Positions 1 to 6,103 of a DNA stretch of 8,941 nt are shown piece by piece. The position numbers and the translations under genes were made by a program. Source of the DNA: Bacteroidota bacterium (GTDB lineage Bacteria; Bacteroidota; Bacteroidia; Bacteroidales; UBA932); NCBI GenBank assembly GCA_017860395.1, contig JAGDMC010000042.1, positions 1 through 8,941 on the forward strand. The letters are read 5' to 3'. Under the pieces are notes generated by a model. The model saw only the letters and a program-made list of their open reading frames with translations, made no database searches and was not told the DNA's origin. The first letter of the stretch is position 1, and each line of letters begins with the position of its first letter.

Positions 1-512
1 TAGACCTTAATGTAATCCGCAGGCTTATGGACGTAAACTTTTGGGGCACGGTATATTGCACAAAATATGCTTTGCCCCATATTTTAAAAACTGAGGGTTC
101 GGTGGTGGGTGTCATATCCATTGCCGGGTTTAAAGGTCTTCCGGCAAGGACGGGCTACTCTGCTTCCAAGTTTGCCATATATGGTTTCCTTGACACGCTT
201 CGTGTTGAACACCTGAAGGATAATCTTCATGTTATGATTTTTGCTCCAGGATTCACAGCATCAAACATCCGCGAGAGCGCTCTTGTTGCCGACGGCTCGC
301 ATCAGGGCGAAACTCCGAGAGACGAGAATAAGATGATGACTGCCCAGGAGTGTGCAAAGCACCTGATAAAAGGTATTAAAAAGAGAAAAGCACAGGTAAT
401 TCTCACTTTTATCGGAAAACTTACTGTACTTTTAAATAAATTTTTCCCAAGGCTTGTTGACCGGCTTGAGTACGATTATATGAAAAAGGAGCCAAACTCC
501 CCTCTCAAATAA
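1..512 (+). CDS. Classical short-chain dehydrogenase/reductase (SDR), 5' end outside the window
   Basis: NAD(P)-dependent oxidoreductase of the classical SDR family; substrate unknown. The frame is open from base 3 to the stop at 510-512, so the ATG at 27 is internal and only the last 169 residues are seen. The catalytic tetrad is complete: Asn in VNFWGT (36-38), Ser in ISIAG (117-119), Tyr (156-158) and Lys (168-170) of YSASK. Ser and Tyr are 13 residues apart, as usual. The Rossmann TGxxxGxG motif must lie upstream. The part after YSASK (PGFTASNI, then ADGSHQGE, then a basic and hydrophobic tail) reminds me of DHRS7/DHRS7B-type SDRs, which act on lipid-like substrates; 3-ketosphinganine reductase is a more distant alternative. 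It converges on the next gene with an 8-base gap. The family call is firm, the substrate is open. Confidence 0.9.
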   Translation, partial: DLNVIRRLMDVNFWGTVYCTKYALPHILKTEGSVVGVISIAGFKGLPARTGYSASKFAIYGFLDTLRVEHLKDNLHVMIFAPGFTASNIRESALVADGSHQGETPRDENKMMTAQECAKHLIKGIKKRKAQVILTFIGKLTVLLNKFFPRLVDRLEYDYMKKEPNSPLK

Positions 513-520
513 TTTCCCTG

Positions 521-1459
521 CTAACCGGCTTTTATTCCGGCCTTAATGTTCTCTGCAATTCTCTCTACCAAAACTCTTCTTGCTTCTCTGCTGGACCATG
601 CGATATGCGGTGTGAGAATAATTCTTTCGTTGTCTACGATTTGAAGATATGGATGGCCGGCCTGTAAAGGTTCAACTTCATACACATCAACTGCTGCACC
701 GGCAATCAGTCCAAAGTTTATTGCCTGAGCCAGGTCTTTCTCGTTAACGATTCCTCCCCTGCCCATGTTTAGAATGTATGCATTTGGCTTCATTATCTTC
801 AGCTCCTCCATTGCAATGAGATTTTTAGTCTTCTCGTTTAAGGGGGCATGAATAGAAATGATATCGCTTTTTGTGAGAAGTTCTTCCAGCGTAACTGCAG
901 GATAATCCTTGCAATGAGCTGTTCCCTGAGTTGAATAGTAGGAAACTTTTGCTCCAAAAGCAGTTGCTATTGCTGCAACTCTTTTGCCGATGGCTCCCAT
1001 ACCTATTATTCCGTAATTTTTACCGCTCAGTTCAAAGAAAGAACGTCCGGTATCTGTAAAATGGGGGCTTATTGAATAGTCTCCGCTCTTAACGCATCTG
1101 TCGTAATAACTCATATTGTTTATGAGAGAAAGCAACGATGCAAATGTAATCTGGACAACACTTTCTGTTGAATACCCGACAGCATTTTTTACAGGAATGC
1201 CCTTTGATTCGGCGTATGCACAGTCAATATTATTTGTGCCGGTTCCTGCAACGCAAATAAGCTTCAGTTTGGGTGCTGCATCTATGTGCTGCCTGCGTAC
1301 CTGAACTTTATTGGAAATTACTACATCGGCATCTTTTATTCTTTCTGAAACATCTTCATCTTTTGTGTACGGATAGCAGATGAGGGTTCCCATCTCTTCA
1401 ATTTTTCCGTAAGAAATACCCTCGCCGAGGGTTGCAGAATCTAAAAATACTATTTTCAT
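521..1459 (-). CDS. D-2-hydroxyacid dehydrogenase (glycerate dehydrogenase/hydroxypyruvate reductase-like)
   Basis: Reversibly reduces a 2-keto acid to a D-2-hydroxy acid in the cytoplasm; hydroxypyruvate/glycerate is the most likely substrate by resemblance. The protein has 312 residues, normal for the family. Seen in order: N-terminal substrate-domain half with VAGTGTNNID (70-79), nucleotide-binding GMGAIG (153-158), then the catalytic Arg234 in MGRGGIV, Asp258 and Glu263 in VDVYEVEPL, and His285 in TPHIAWSS. Trp288 three residues after the His is typical of glycerate/hydroxypyruvate enzymes. The residue ending the second beta strand of the Rossmann fold, usually Asp in NAD enzymes, falls in YYST (174-177), so coenzyme preference is uncertain. 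I start at the ATG at 1459: a longer reading from a GTG at 1555 would run through the tRNA gene. There is no clear Shine-Dalgarno. A hairpin with a T-tract ends 9 bases before the start codon. Confidence 0.92.
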   Translation of the reverse strand: MKIVFLDSATLGEGISYGKIEEMGTLICYPYTKDEDVSERIKDADVVISNKVQVRRQHIDAAPKLKLICVAGTGTNNIDCAYAESKGIPVKNAVGYSTESVVQITFASLLSLINNMSYYDRCVKSGDYSISPHFTDTGRSFFELSGKNYGIIGMGAIGKRVAAIATAFGAKVSYYSTQGTAHCKDYPAVTLEELLTKSDIISIHAPLNEKTKNLIAMEELKIMKPNAYILNMGRGGIVNEKDLAQAINFGLIAGAAVDVYEVEPLQAGHPYLQIVDNERIILTPHIAWSSREARRVLVERIAENIKAGIKAG

Positions 1460-1467
1460 GATTTCAT

Positions 1468-1497
1468 TAAAAAGAATAAGCCGTTGCAAGCAACGAC
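1468..1497 (-). terminator. Hairpin plus T-tract behind the tRNA-Leu gene
   Basis: Read on the - strand, a 7-bp stem (1491-1497 with 1480-1486, including one G-T pair) encloses a 4-base loop and is followed by TTATTCTTTTT. This is the shape of a Rho-independent terminator. It starts 15 bases after the tRNA 3' end and is the natural end of the tRNA transcript. It also lies in the leader of the dehydrogenase gene whose ATG is at 1459, so it could work as an attenuator for read-through transcription. The stem is short, so strength is uncertain. Confidence 0.6.
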
Positions 1498-1511
1498 TTT
1501 TCAATTTTCCT

Positions 1512-1598
1512 TGGTGCCCAGAACAAGACTCGAACTTGCACACCGTTGCCGGCACTACCCCCTCAAAGTAGCGTGTCTACCAATTTCACCATCTGGGC
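1512..1598 (-). tRNA. tRNA-Leu, anticodon GAG
   Basis: A complete class II tRNA can be folded from the - strand. The 7-bp acceptor stem GCCCAGA/TCTGGGC is perfect. The D arm is GTG...CAC around AAATTGGTAGA. The anticodon stem CTACT/GGTAG holds the loop TTGAGGG, with anticodon GAG at 1562-1564. A 15-base variable arm (stem GCCG/CGGT) follows, then the T arm GCAAG/CTTGT with loop TTCGAGT. The discriminator base is A, as in leucine tRNAs, and the 3' CCA is encoded (1512-1514). Body length is 84 bases plus CCA. It decodes CUC and CUU. The gene has its own promoter-like element just upstream and a terminator-like hairpin downstream. Confidence 0.97.
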
Positions 1599-1609
1599 TA
1601 ATGGGACGA

Positions 1610-1617
1610 CAAAGATA
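1610..1617 (-). promoter_or_regulatory. Probable Bacteroidetes-type -7 promoter element for tRNA-Leu
   Basis: On the - strand this reads TATCTTTG, a perfect fit to the Bacteroidetes -7 consensus TAnnTTTG, and it ends 11 bases before the tRNA 5' end. That places the transcription start about 5-7 bases before the mature tRNA. The -33 region is only a T-rich run (TTTTAAAATG at about the right distance) with no exact TTTG, so the -33 match is weak. Confidence 0.6.
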
Positions 1618-1659
1618 ATACCCTTTTTGACATTTTAAAATAGTTTGTAAAAAATATTG

Positions 1660-1667
1660 TAACTTAG
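1660..1667 (+). promoter_or_regulatory. Possible -7 promoter element of the five-gene + strand operon
   Basis: TAACTTAG differs from the Bacteroidetes -7 consensus TAnnTTTG at one position and lies 24 bases before the ATG at 1692. No exact TTTG stands at the expected -33 distance. The only TTTG nearby (1644-1647) is too close, with a 12-base spacer. If real, the leader is very short, about 15-20 bases. It lies back to back with the tRNA promoter element, about 43 bases away. Confidence 0.35.
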
Positions 1668-1691
1668 CGTAAATATTAAAAATTTGATGAA

Positions 1692-2258
1692 ATGAACGAC
1701 AATTTCAAGAAACAGATTGCGAACATAGAAGATCTTGTTGAAATTAGCAGCATATTATCGGAAAGCACCGAACTTCACTCAAGAATCTCTAAATATATCA
1801 AAAACCCGATGGACCATCAGTTTGCAAAAGATGGACACGAGATAAAAATGAACTTCGAAAAGAAGAGTGACACTATTTATCTTTTGGGAGAGTACCGAAC
1901 TCATATTTCCGACAATAGCTCCGTCCTGGAAATTTTATACGATGCCATTTCTCAGGGAATGGTTACAAGCGCACATAATTTAGATAAAATAGGCCTTTTT
2001 TGCGGGCTCATCGAAGCCTGTTCCGTAAAGAAAGTCGGGTTTGATATAACAGGCGATGCTGAGATAAGCGACAAGGATTTTCTTTTCAAAGACAAAAATT
2101 CGGCTATTCTTATCAGCGTATCTGCAGACAAAGAGGGTAAATTTGTGGACTTTATGTACAACAATGCAATTCCGCTGACTCTGCTTGGACATGTTACAAA
2201 AGGCCAGCTGAGAATGGACGATACCTCTTTTGGATTCATTACTGAGTATTTAGGATAA
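1692..2258 (+). CDS. Free-standing protein resembling the C-terminal (AIRS_C) domain of PurL
   Basis: A cytoplasmic protein of 188 residues with no signal peptide or membrane segment. From about residue 40 it follows the order of motifs in the last domain of phosphoribosylformylglycinamidine synthase: a DTIYLLGE block (60-67), a helix ending in GMVTSAH (89-95), a LIEAC block (106-110), GFDIT (116-120), a LF(K/S)(D/E) plus SILISVS-like block (131-144), and a final IPLTLLGHVTKGQLRMDD (160-177). Key PurL features are altered: SAHDxSxGGL has become SAHNLDKIGL, and the GGS stretch after LLGE is missing. The N-terminal ATP-binding AIRS domain is absent. It is therefore unlikely to be a purine enzyme by itself; a regulatory or structural paralog is an inference. 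The stop codon is 1 base before menG, so the two are probably translationally coupled. Other possibilities: an unrelated fold with chance similarity. Confidence 0.65.
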   Translation: MNDNFKKQIANIEDLVEISSILSESTELHSRISKYIKNPMDHQFAKDGHEIKMNFEKKSDTIYLLGEYRTHISDNSSVLEILYDAISQGMVTSAHNLDKIGLFCGLIEACSVKKVGFDITGDAEISDKDFLFKDKNSAILISVSADKEGKFVDFMYNNAIPLTLLGHVTKGQLRMDDTSFGFITEYLG

Positions 2259-2259
2259 T

Positions 2260-2985
2260 ATGCCTGAAACACTTATTAAAGACCGGGGGATAATTTCGGC
2301 AATGTTCAACAGTATTGCCGGAAGTTATGACTTGCTAAACCACTTACTCTCACTGGGGATTGACAGAAGATGGAGAAAAAGGCTGATAAAGCACTTAGCT
2401 CTGCCGGCGCATAAGAAGGCCCTTGATGTTGCTTCCGGTACCGGAGACATTGCTCTGGCCCTGTATAGGGAAGGCATAGAAGTAACAGGAATTGATATCG
2501 CTCAGAAAATGCTGGACAAGGCTGTGGAGAAAAGCTCAAAAGTGGCTAAAACAAATACTCCCCTACCTGTTTTCATCCTCGCTTCGGCAGATGAAATCCC
2601 ATTTGAAGACAACACTTTCGATGCAGTTACTATAGGATTTGGAATCCGCAATTTTGAGAAAAGAGAGCAGTCGTTAAAGGAGATTTTTCGTGTACTTAAT
2701 CCGGATGGACAACTTGCAATTCTTGAATTTGCTTCTCCAAAAAACAAGTTATGGAGGGCTCTTTATACGTTTTACTTCCACAATATCCTTCCTGTCGTAG
2801 GCAAAATTATTTCTAAAGACATGAGTGCATATACATATCTTCCTGAATCTGTATCGGAGTTTCCACAATACGAAGAATTGTGCGGCGAAATGAAGTCAGT
2901 TGGGTTCGAGATGGTGAATTTTCAGCCGCTGACAGGCGGAGTTGCTGTACTCTACACAGCAAAAAAACAGAGCGTTAAAAACTAA
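2260..2985 (+). CDS. ubiE: MenG/UbiE: demethylmenaquinone C-methyltransferase
   Basis: Transfers a methyl group from S-adenosylmethionine to demethylmenaquinone, the last step of menaquinone synthesis, at the cytoplasmic face of the membrane. In a Bacteroidales organism the menaquinone role (MenG) is expected, not the ubiquinone one. The 241-residue length fits the family. Seen in order: the N-terminal MFNSIAGSYDLLNHLLSLG block (15-33), SAM motif I LDVASGTGD (55-63) with acidic Asp79 closing the next strand, SADEIPFED (109-117), the family hallmark GFGIRNF (126-132), LEFASP (155-160), SAYTYLPESVSEFP (189-202) and a GGVAVLYTAKK ending. The ATG is 1 base after the preceding stop, and TAGGA at 2251-2255 can serve as a weak ribosome binding site. 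The next gene starts 17 bases downstream. Confident call. Confidence 0.96.
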   Translation: MPETLIKDRGIISAMFNSIAGSYDLLNHLLSLGIDRRWRKRLIKHLALPAHKKALDVASGTGDIALALYREGIEVTGIDIAQKMLDKAVEKSSKVAKTNTPLPVFILASADEIPFEDNTFDAVTIGFGIRNFEKREQSLKEIFRVLNPDGQLAILEFASPKNKLWRALYTFYFHNILPVVGKIISKDMSAYTYLPESVSEFPQYEELCGEMKSVGFEMVNFQPLTGGVAVLYTAKKQSVKN

Positions 2986-2992
2986 TCTTACC

Positions 2993-2997
2993 GGAGG
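2993..2997 (+). promoter_or_regulatory. Strong Shine-Dalgarno (GGAGG) of the cardiolipin synthase gene
   Basis: GGAGG ends 5 bases before the ATG at 3003. It stands out because the other genes here have weak or no such motif, as is common in Bacteroidota. It fixes the start of the gene and suggests independent initiation and not only coupling to menG. Confidence 0.7.
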
Positions 2998-3002
2998 TTT
3001 TT

Positions 3003-4478
3003 ATGGAATATCGGGAGTTATTATCTGTCATATTGATTTTTTTATATTATGTTCTGGCAGTATATGCTTCATCTGTAATAGCATACCGGAAGCTCGACCC
3101 GGTTAAATCTCTTTCCTGGATAATCGTATTGCTTTTGCTTCCGTATATCGGTCTTTTCCTGTATCTCTTTTTTGGTCAGAATTATAGAAAAACAAAGATT
3201 TACAACCGCAAAGGGATAAGAGACGAAAGGTTCCGCAGGCTCATGAGCTACAGGCAAATGAAAATGTTTAAATCCAAACCCGAAACGCTGCCGGCAGAAC
3301 TTGAAAAATTCAGAAAACTCATAAATCTTAATCTCAAGGGGAGTAAAAGCCTGCTTGGTCTTAATTCAAACATTGAGATATATTTTTCGGGAAAGGAAGC
3401 TCTGGATGCAATGTATAAAAGCATCCTTGGGGCAAGGCAGCATATCCATTTTCAATCCTACATTATTGCCGACGATATTTCCGGAAACAGGTTCAAAGAT
3501 GCGCTCATTCAAAAGGCCAAAGAAGGTGTGGAAGTGAGGGTGATTTTTGATGACGTAGGGTGCTGGAACCTTCCAAAAACCTATATAAATCAGCTTACTG
3601 CGGCAGGTGTGGAAGTTCTCACGTTCTCTCCTGTACGTTTTATGTCGCCGACTTCCAAGATAAACTACAGGAACCACAGAAAGATACTTGTGGTCGACGG
3701 GATAATAGGATTCCTGGGAGGAGTTAATATTGCAGACAGATACTATAATGGCGGACAGTTTGAGGAGTGGCGGGATACGCACATAAAAATGATTGGGGAA
3801 TCGGTTGCTTCGCTGCAATCCAGTTTCCTCCTTGACAGATATTTTATAATCAAACAGCAATTCCGCAGGAAAAAGAAGTACTTCCCGCCAATAAGCACTT
3901 CAAGCATAAAAATTGAGGGAAACGATTATCACTACTACTCCCAGATTATTGCGTCCGGCCCGGACAGCGACTGGGCAAGCATAATGCAATGCTATTTTGC
4001 TGCAATAACGAAGGCAACAAAGCACATCTATATAATCACTCCATACTTTACGCCAAACGAATCGCTTTTGAATGCGCTTAAAATTGCTGCGCTTGGGGGA
4101 GTTGATGTGTATCTTATGCTGCCGGAAAAGAGTGACTCTTCGATAACATACTGGTGCTCTATATCATATGCTACAGAGTTATTGGATGCAGGAGTAAAGG
4201 TTTACCTTTTCAGCAAGGGATTTAATCACTCAAAAGTTATCAGCATAGACGGTGAATATTGCATAATTGGGTCTGCCAACTTTGACAACCGCTCTCTTGA
4301 GCACAATTTCGAAATAACAAGTATTATATACAACAGCGATATCACAAAGAAAATTGAAGATCAGTTTTTAACAGATGTCGAACGTTGCACTTCGCTTGCC
4401 GGTTCCAAATGGGCCAGAAGAAGCGTTGGCAACCAGATAAAAGAGGCATACGCACGCCTTTTAAGTCCATTATTATGA
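3003..4478 (+). CDS. cls: Cardiolipin synthase, phospholipase D superfamily
   Basis: Membrane enzyme making cardiolipin from phosphatidylglycerol, as in bacterial ClsA-type synthases. The 491 residues match the usual length of about 480-510. Two hydrophobic segments at about 7-28 and 37-57 anchor the N terminus; the PYIGLFLYLFFG stretch in the second one is typical of the family. Two complete HKD motifs follow: His225-Lys227-Asp232 within NHRKILVVDG, followed by GGVNIADRY, and His409-Lys411-Asp416 within NHSKVISIDG, followed by GSANFDNRS. The spacing of about 184 residues is as expected for the two halves of one active site. The stop codon overlaps the next start (ATGA at 4475-4478), which ties its expression to the PAP2 gene. 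Nothing looks truncated or altered. A related phosphatidyltransferase specificity (for example phosphatidylethanolamine-using) cannot be ruled out. Confidence 0.95.
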   Translation: MEYRELLSVILIFLYYVLAVYASSVIAYRKLDPVKSLSWIIVLLLLPYIGLFLYLFFGQNYRKTKIYNRKGIRDERFRRLMSYRQMKMFKSKPETLPAELEKFRKLINLNLKGSKSLLGLNSNIEIYFSGKEALDAMYKSILGARQHIHFQSYIIADDISGNRFKDALIQKAKEGVEVRVIFDDVGCWNLPKTYINQLTAAGVEVLTFSPVRFMSPTSKINYRNHRKILVVDGIIGFLGGVNIADRYYNGGQFEEWRDTHIKMIGESVASLQSSFLLDRYFIIKQQFRRKKKYFPPISTSSIKIEGNDYHYYSQIIASGPDSDWASIMQCYFAAITKATKHIYIITPYFTPNESLLNALKIAALGGVDVYLMLPEKSDSSITYWCSISYATELLDAGVKVYLFSKGFNHSKVISIDGEYCIIGSANFDNRSLEHNFEITSIIYNSDITKKIEDQFLTDVERCTSLAGSKWARRSVGNQIKEAYARLLSPLL

Positions 4479-5722
4479 AAAAAATTATCCTTACAATATC
4501 TATTCTTTTGTTACTAGCCTCTCCTGTTTCGGCTCAAAAAAAAGCATTCTCGAAAAATTCAGCAAAAAAAGAAACAGCAATAAAATCCCTGGCTTTTTCT
4601 GCCCCATTCATTGTTACTGGTGCAGCGTTATATGGAGCGCAGGGAAGAAAGTTTCAACCCATTAGAGAGGGAATCTCACCCGGCTTTTCTACCCATGTGG
4701 ATGAATATATCCAGTACTCTCCTCTGGCAATGCTTTATGGGCTTAAGATTGCGGGGGTAGAAGGAAGAAGTTCGTGGGGGAAAACTATTGTTACAAACGC
4801 TATTTCTGCGGCAGCAATGGGTGCTATTGTAAACGGGATGAAATATACAATAAAGGAGCCCCGCCCCGATGGCTCCCGCGATAATGGATATCCCAGCGGG
4901 CATACAGCACTTGCATTTATGAGTGCCAATATGGTACATCACGAATACGGGCTCACACGTTCGCCGTGGTATTCTGCGGCTGCTTATGGTCTTGCAACAA
5001 CCACAGCAGTTTTGCGGGTAATGAATAATGCGCACTATGCACAAGATGTAATAATGGGCGCGGGCATTGGGATTCTGTCCACTGAGTTCGGATACTTTGT
5101 GGCTGATTTGATTTTTAAAGATAGAGGTTCACTTCTCGGTGAGAGGGAGAGAACTTTCGGAAATACAGATTCCCCCTACTCCTACTTTGGCATAAACATG
5201 GGTTACAACAAGATTTTCAACAAAATGAAAATATCAGGAATTGACATGGAGTCGGGCTGGGGAACAACCGCATCAATAGATGGGGCATGGTATTTTAATA
5301 ACATGTGGGGAGCAGGTATAAATGCTTCGGCAAACAATGCTTCAACATCGCTTGTGAATCCTATATATTATTCATCTTCAGTATCAGGCTCCATTATGGG
5401 GGTTACCACTCCTGCTCTCAATTGGTATACTGTTTCAGCCGGCCCGAGAATTTCGGCAAAGGCAGGTAATATTTTACGGTTTGGTGCCGGATTTGATCTT
5501 GGATATGCCTATATAAAAGAGAGCAGCAATGTCTCATTTCCATTGTATTCAAAAAGCGGCCTGTTCCTTGGCGGAACCCTGTTTGCCGAAAGAGATATTA
5601 TAGATGGAGTTCTCGTTAGGCTTTTTGCTAAATCCGACAACTCTTTCTTTGGAAATGAAAGACCAGATATCAGTTCTCTCGTTTTAGGATGGTCGGTGGC
5701 GATAAATTTAAATTACTGGTAA
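4475..5722 (+). CDS. Exported PAP2-family phosphatase with a C-terminal outer-membrane barrel-like domain
   Basis: Predicted lipid phosphatase acting outside the cytoplasm. The 415 residues begin with a signal peptide (1-20, cleavage VSA/Q). The PAP2 signature is complete: Lys123-x6-Arg130-Pro131, Pro140-Ser141-Gly142-His143, and Arg181-x5-His187-x3-Asp191. Likely substrates in the family are phosphatidate, phosphatidylglycerol phosphate, undecaprenyl pyrophosphate or lipid A phosphate; the sequence does not decide. From about residue 230 the protein changes character: alternating polar and aromatic residues, Gly/Ser/Asn-rich turns, and a final strand ending NLNYW, as in an outer-membrane beta-barrel. 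The start at 4475 is chosen because the signal peptide begins there; an upstream TTG in the same frame (4385) would bury it inside cls. It overlaps the cls stop by 4 bases. The PAP2 call is firm; the barrel is inferred from composition. Confidence 0.88.
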   Translation: MKKIILTISILLLLASPVSAQKKAFSKNSAKKETAIKSLAFSAPFIVTGAALYGAQGRKFQPIREGISPGFSTHVDEYIQYSPLAMLYGLKIAGVEGRSSWGKTIVTNAISAAAMGAIVNGMKYTIKEPRPDGSRDNGYPSGHTALAFMSANMVHHEYGLTRSPWYSAAAYGLATTTAVLRVMNNAHYAQDVIMGAGIGILSTEFGYFVADLIFKDRGSLLGERERTFGNTDSPYSYFGINMGYNKIFNKMKISGIDMESGWGTTASIDGAWYFNNMWGAGINASANNASTSLVNPIYYSSSVSGSIMGVTTPALNWYTVSAGPRISAKAGNILRFGAGFDLGYAYIKESSNVSFPLYSKSGLFLGGTLFAERDIIDGVLVRLFAKSDNSFFGNERPDISSLVLGWSVAINLNYW

Positions 5723-5740
5723 ATTTTAATTCATTGAATT

Positions 5741-6103
5741 ATGGCAACAACACAGGATTTCGCGCTTTTCGTAACTGAACAGATGTCTGGTGCCGGACCT
5801 GTCTCGTCAAGAAAAATGATGGGTGAATATGTTGTTTATCTGGAGGAAAAAGTTGTGGCTCTTATTTGTGACAATAAGCTGTTTATTAAGCCGACAGAAG
5901 CAGGAAGGACTTTTATAGAACAATCCGCCTCGGCCCCTGTAGTTGAAGCACCACCTTATACCGGTGCAAAACCATTCTTCTTAATTGAAGAGAAACTGGA
6001 GGACAGAGATTTTCTTGCACAACTATTACAGGTAAGCTACAAAGAGTTGCCTTTTCCAAAGCCAAAAAAAGCTAAAACCTCTACCAGAAACGCCGGTAAA
6101 TAA
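5741..6103 (+). CDS. TfoX N-terminal-domain protein
   Basis: Small cytoplasmic protein of 120 residues consisting of the TfoX_N domain alone. TfoX/Sxy is a competence regulator in gamma-proteobacteria, but lone TfoX_N proteins are widespread and their role is mostly unknown. The family signature is clear: SSRKMMGEYVVYLEEK (22-37), then VALICDNKLFIKPTEAG (39-55) and a PPYTGAKPFF stretch (about 71-80). No TfoX C-terminal domain is present. The last 14 residues are Lys/Arg-rich and probably disordered. The gene follows the PAP2 gene by 18 bases and is the last of the + strand run. Its final 23 bases overlap the end of the convergent secreted-protein gene. A role in competence is not supported by anything in this window. 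Confidence 0.85.
   Translation: MATTQDFALFVTEQMSGAGPVSSRKMMGEYVVYLEEKVVALICDNKLFIKPTEAGRTFIEQSASAPVVEAPPYTGAKPFFLIEEKLEDRDFLAQLLQVSYKELPFPKPKKAKTSTRNAGK

Noticed and set aside
27..29. ATG at 27 as the start of the SDR gene
   Set aside because: The frame is open to the window edge, and the Rossmann glycine motif expected before this point is missing, so it is an internal Met.
521..545. Terminator between the SDR and the dehydrogenase (CCGG...CCGG near 525-540)
   Set aside because: Only a 4-bp stem with a large loop and no convincing T-tract; it also lies inside the dehydrogenase coding end.
1460..1555. N-terminal extension of the D-2-hydroxyacid dehydrogenase from a GTG at 1555
   Set aside because: It runs through the terminator hairpin and much of the tRNA-Leu gene, and the family fold starts at MKIVFLD (ATG at 1459).
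3366..3860. 164-codon open frame on the - strand inside cls
   Set aside because: It is a shadow of the cls coding frame; the product has no recognisable domain and the + strand protein has all catalytic motifs.
4385..4474. Upstream start (TTG at 4385) of the PAP2 protein
   Set aside because: It lies inside the cls coding region and would bury the clear signal peptide that begins at the ATG at 4475.
4676..5044. 122-codon open frame on the - strand inside the PAP2 gene
   Set aside because: Shadow frame: Cys- and His-rich composition comes from the complement of the PAP2 codons; no start signal or domain.
5741..6103. Competence system suggested by the TfoX-like gene
   Set aside because: Only the TfoX_N domain is present and there is no other competence gene in the window; lone TfoX_N proteins are common without such a role.
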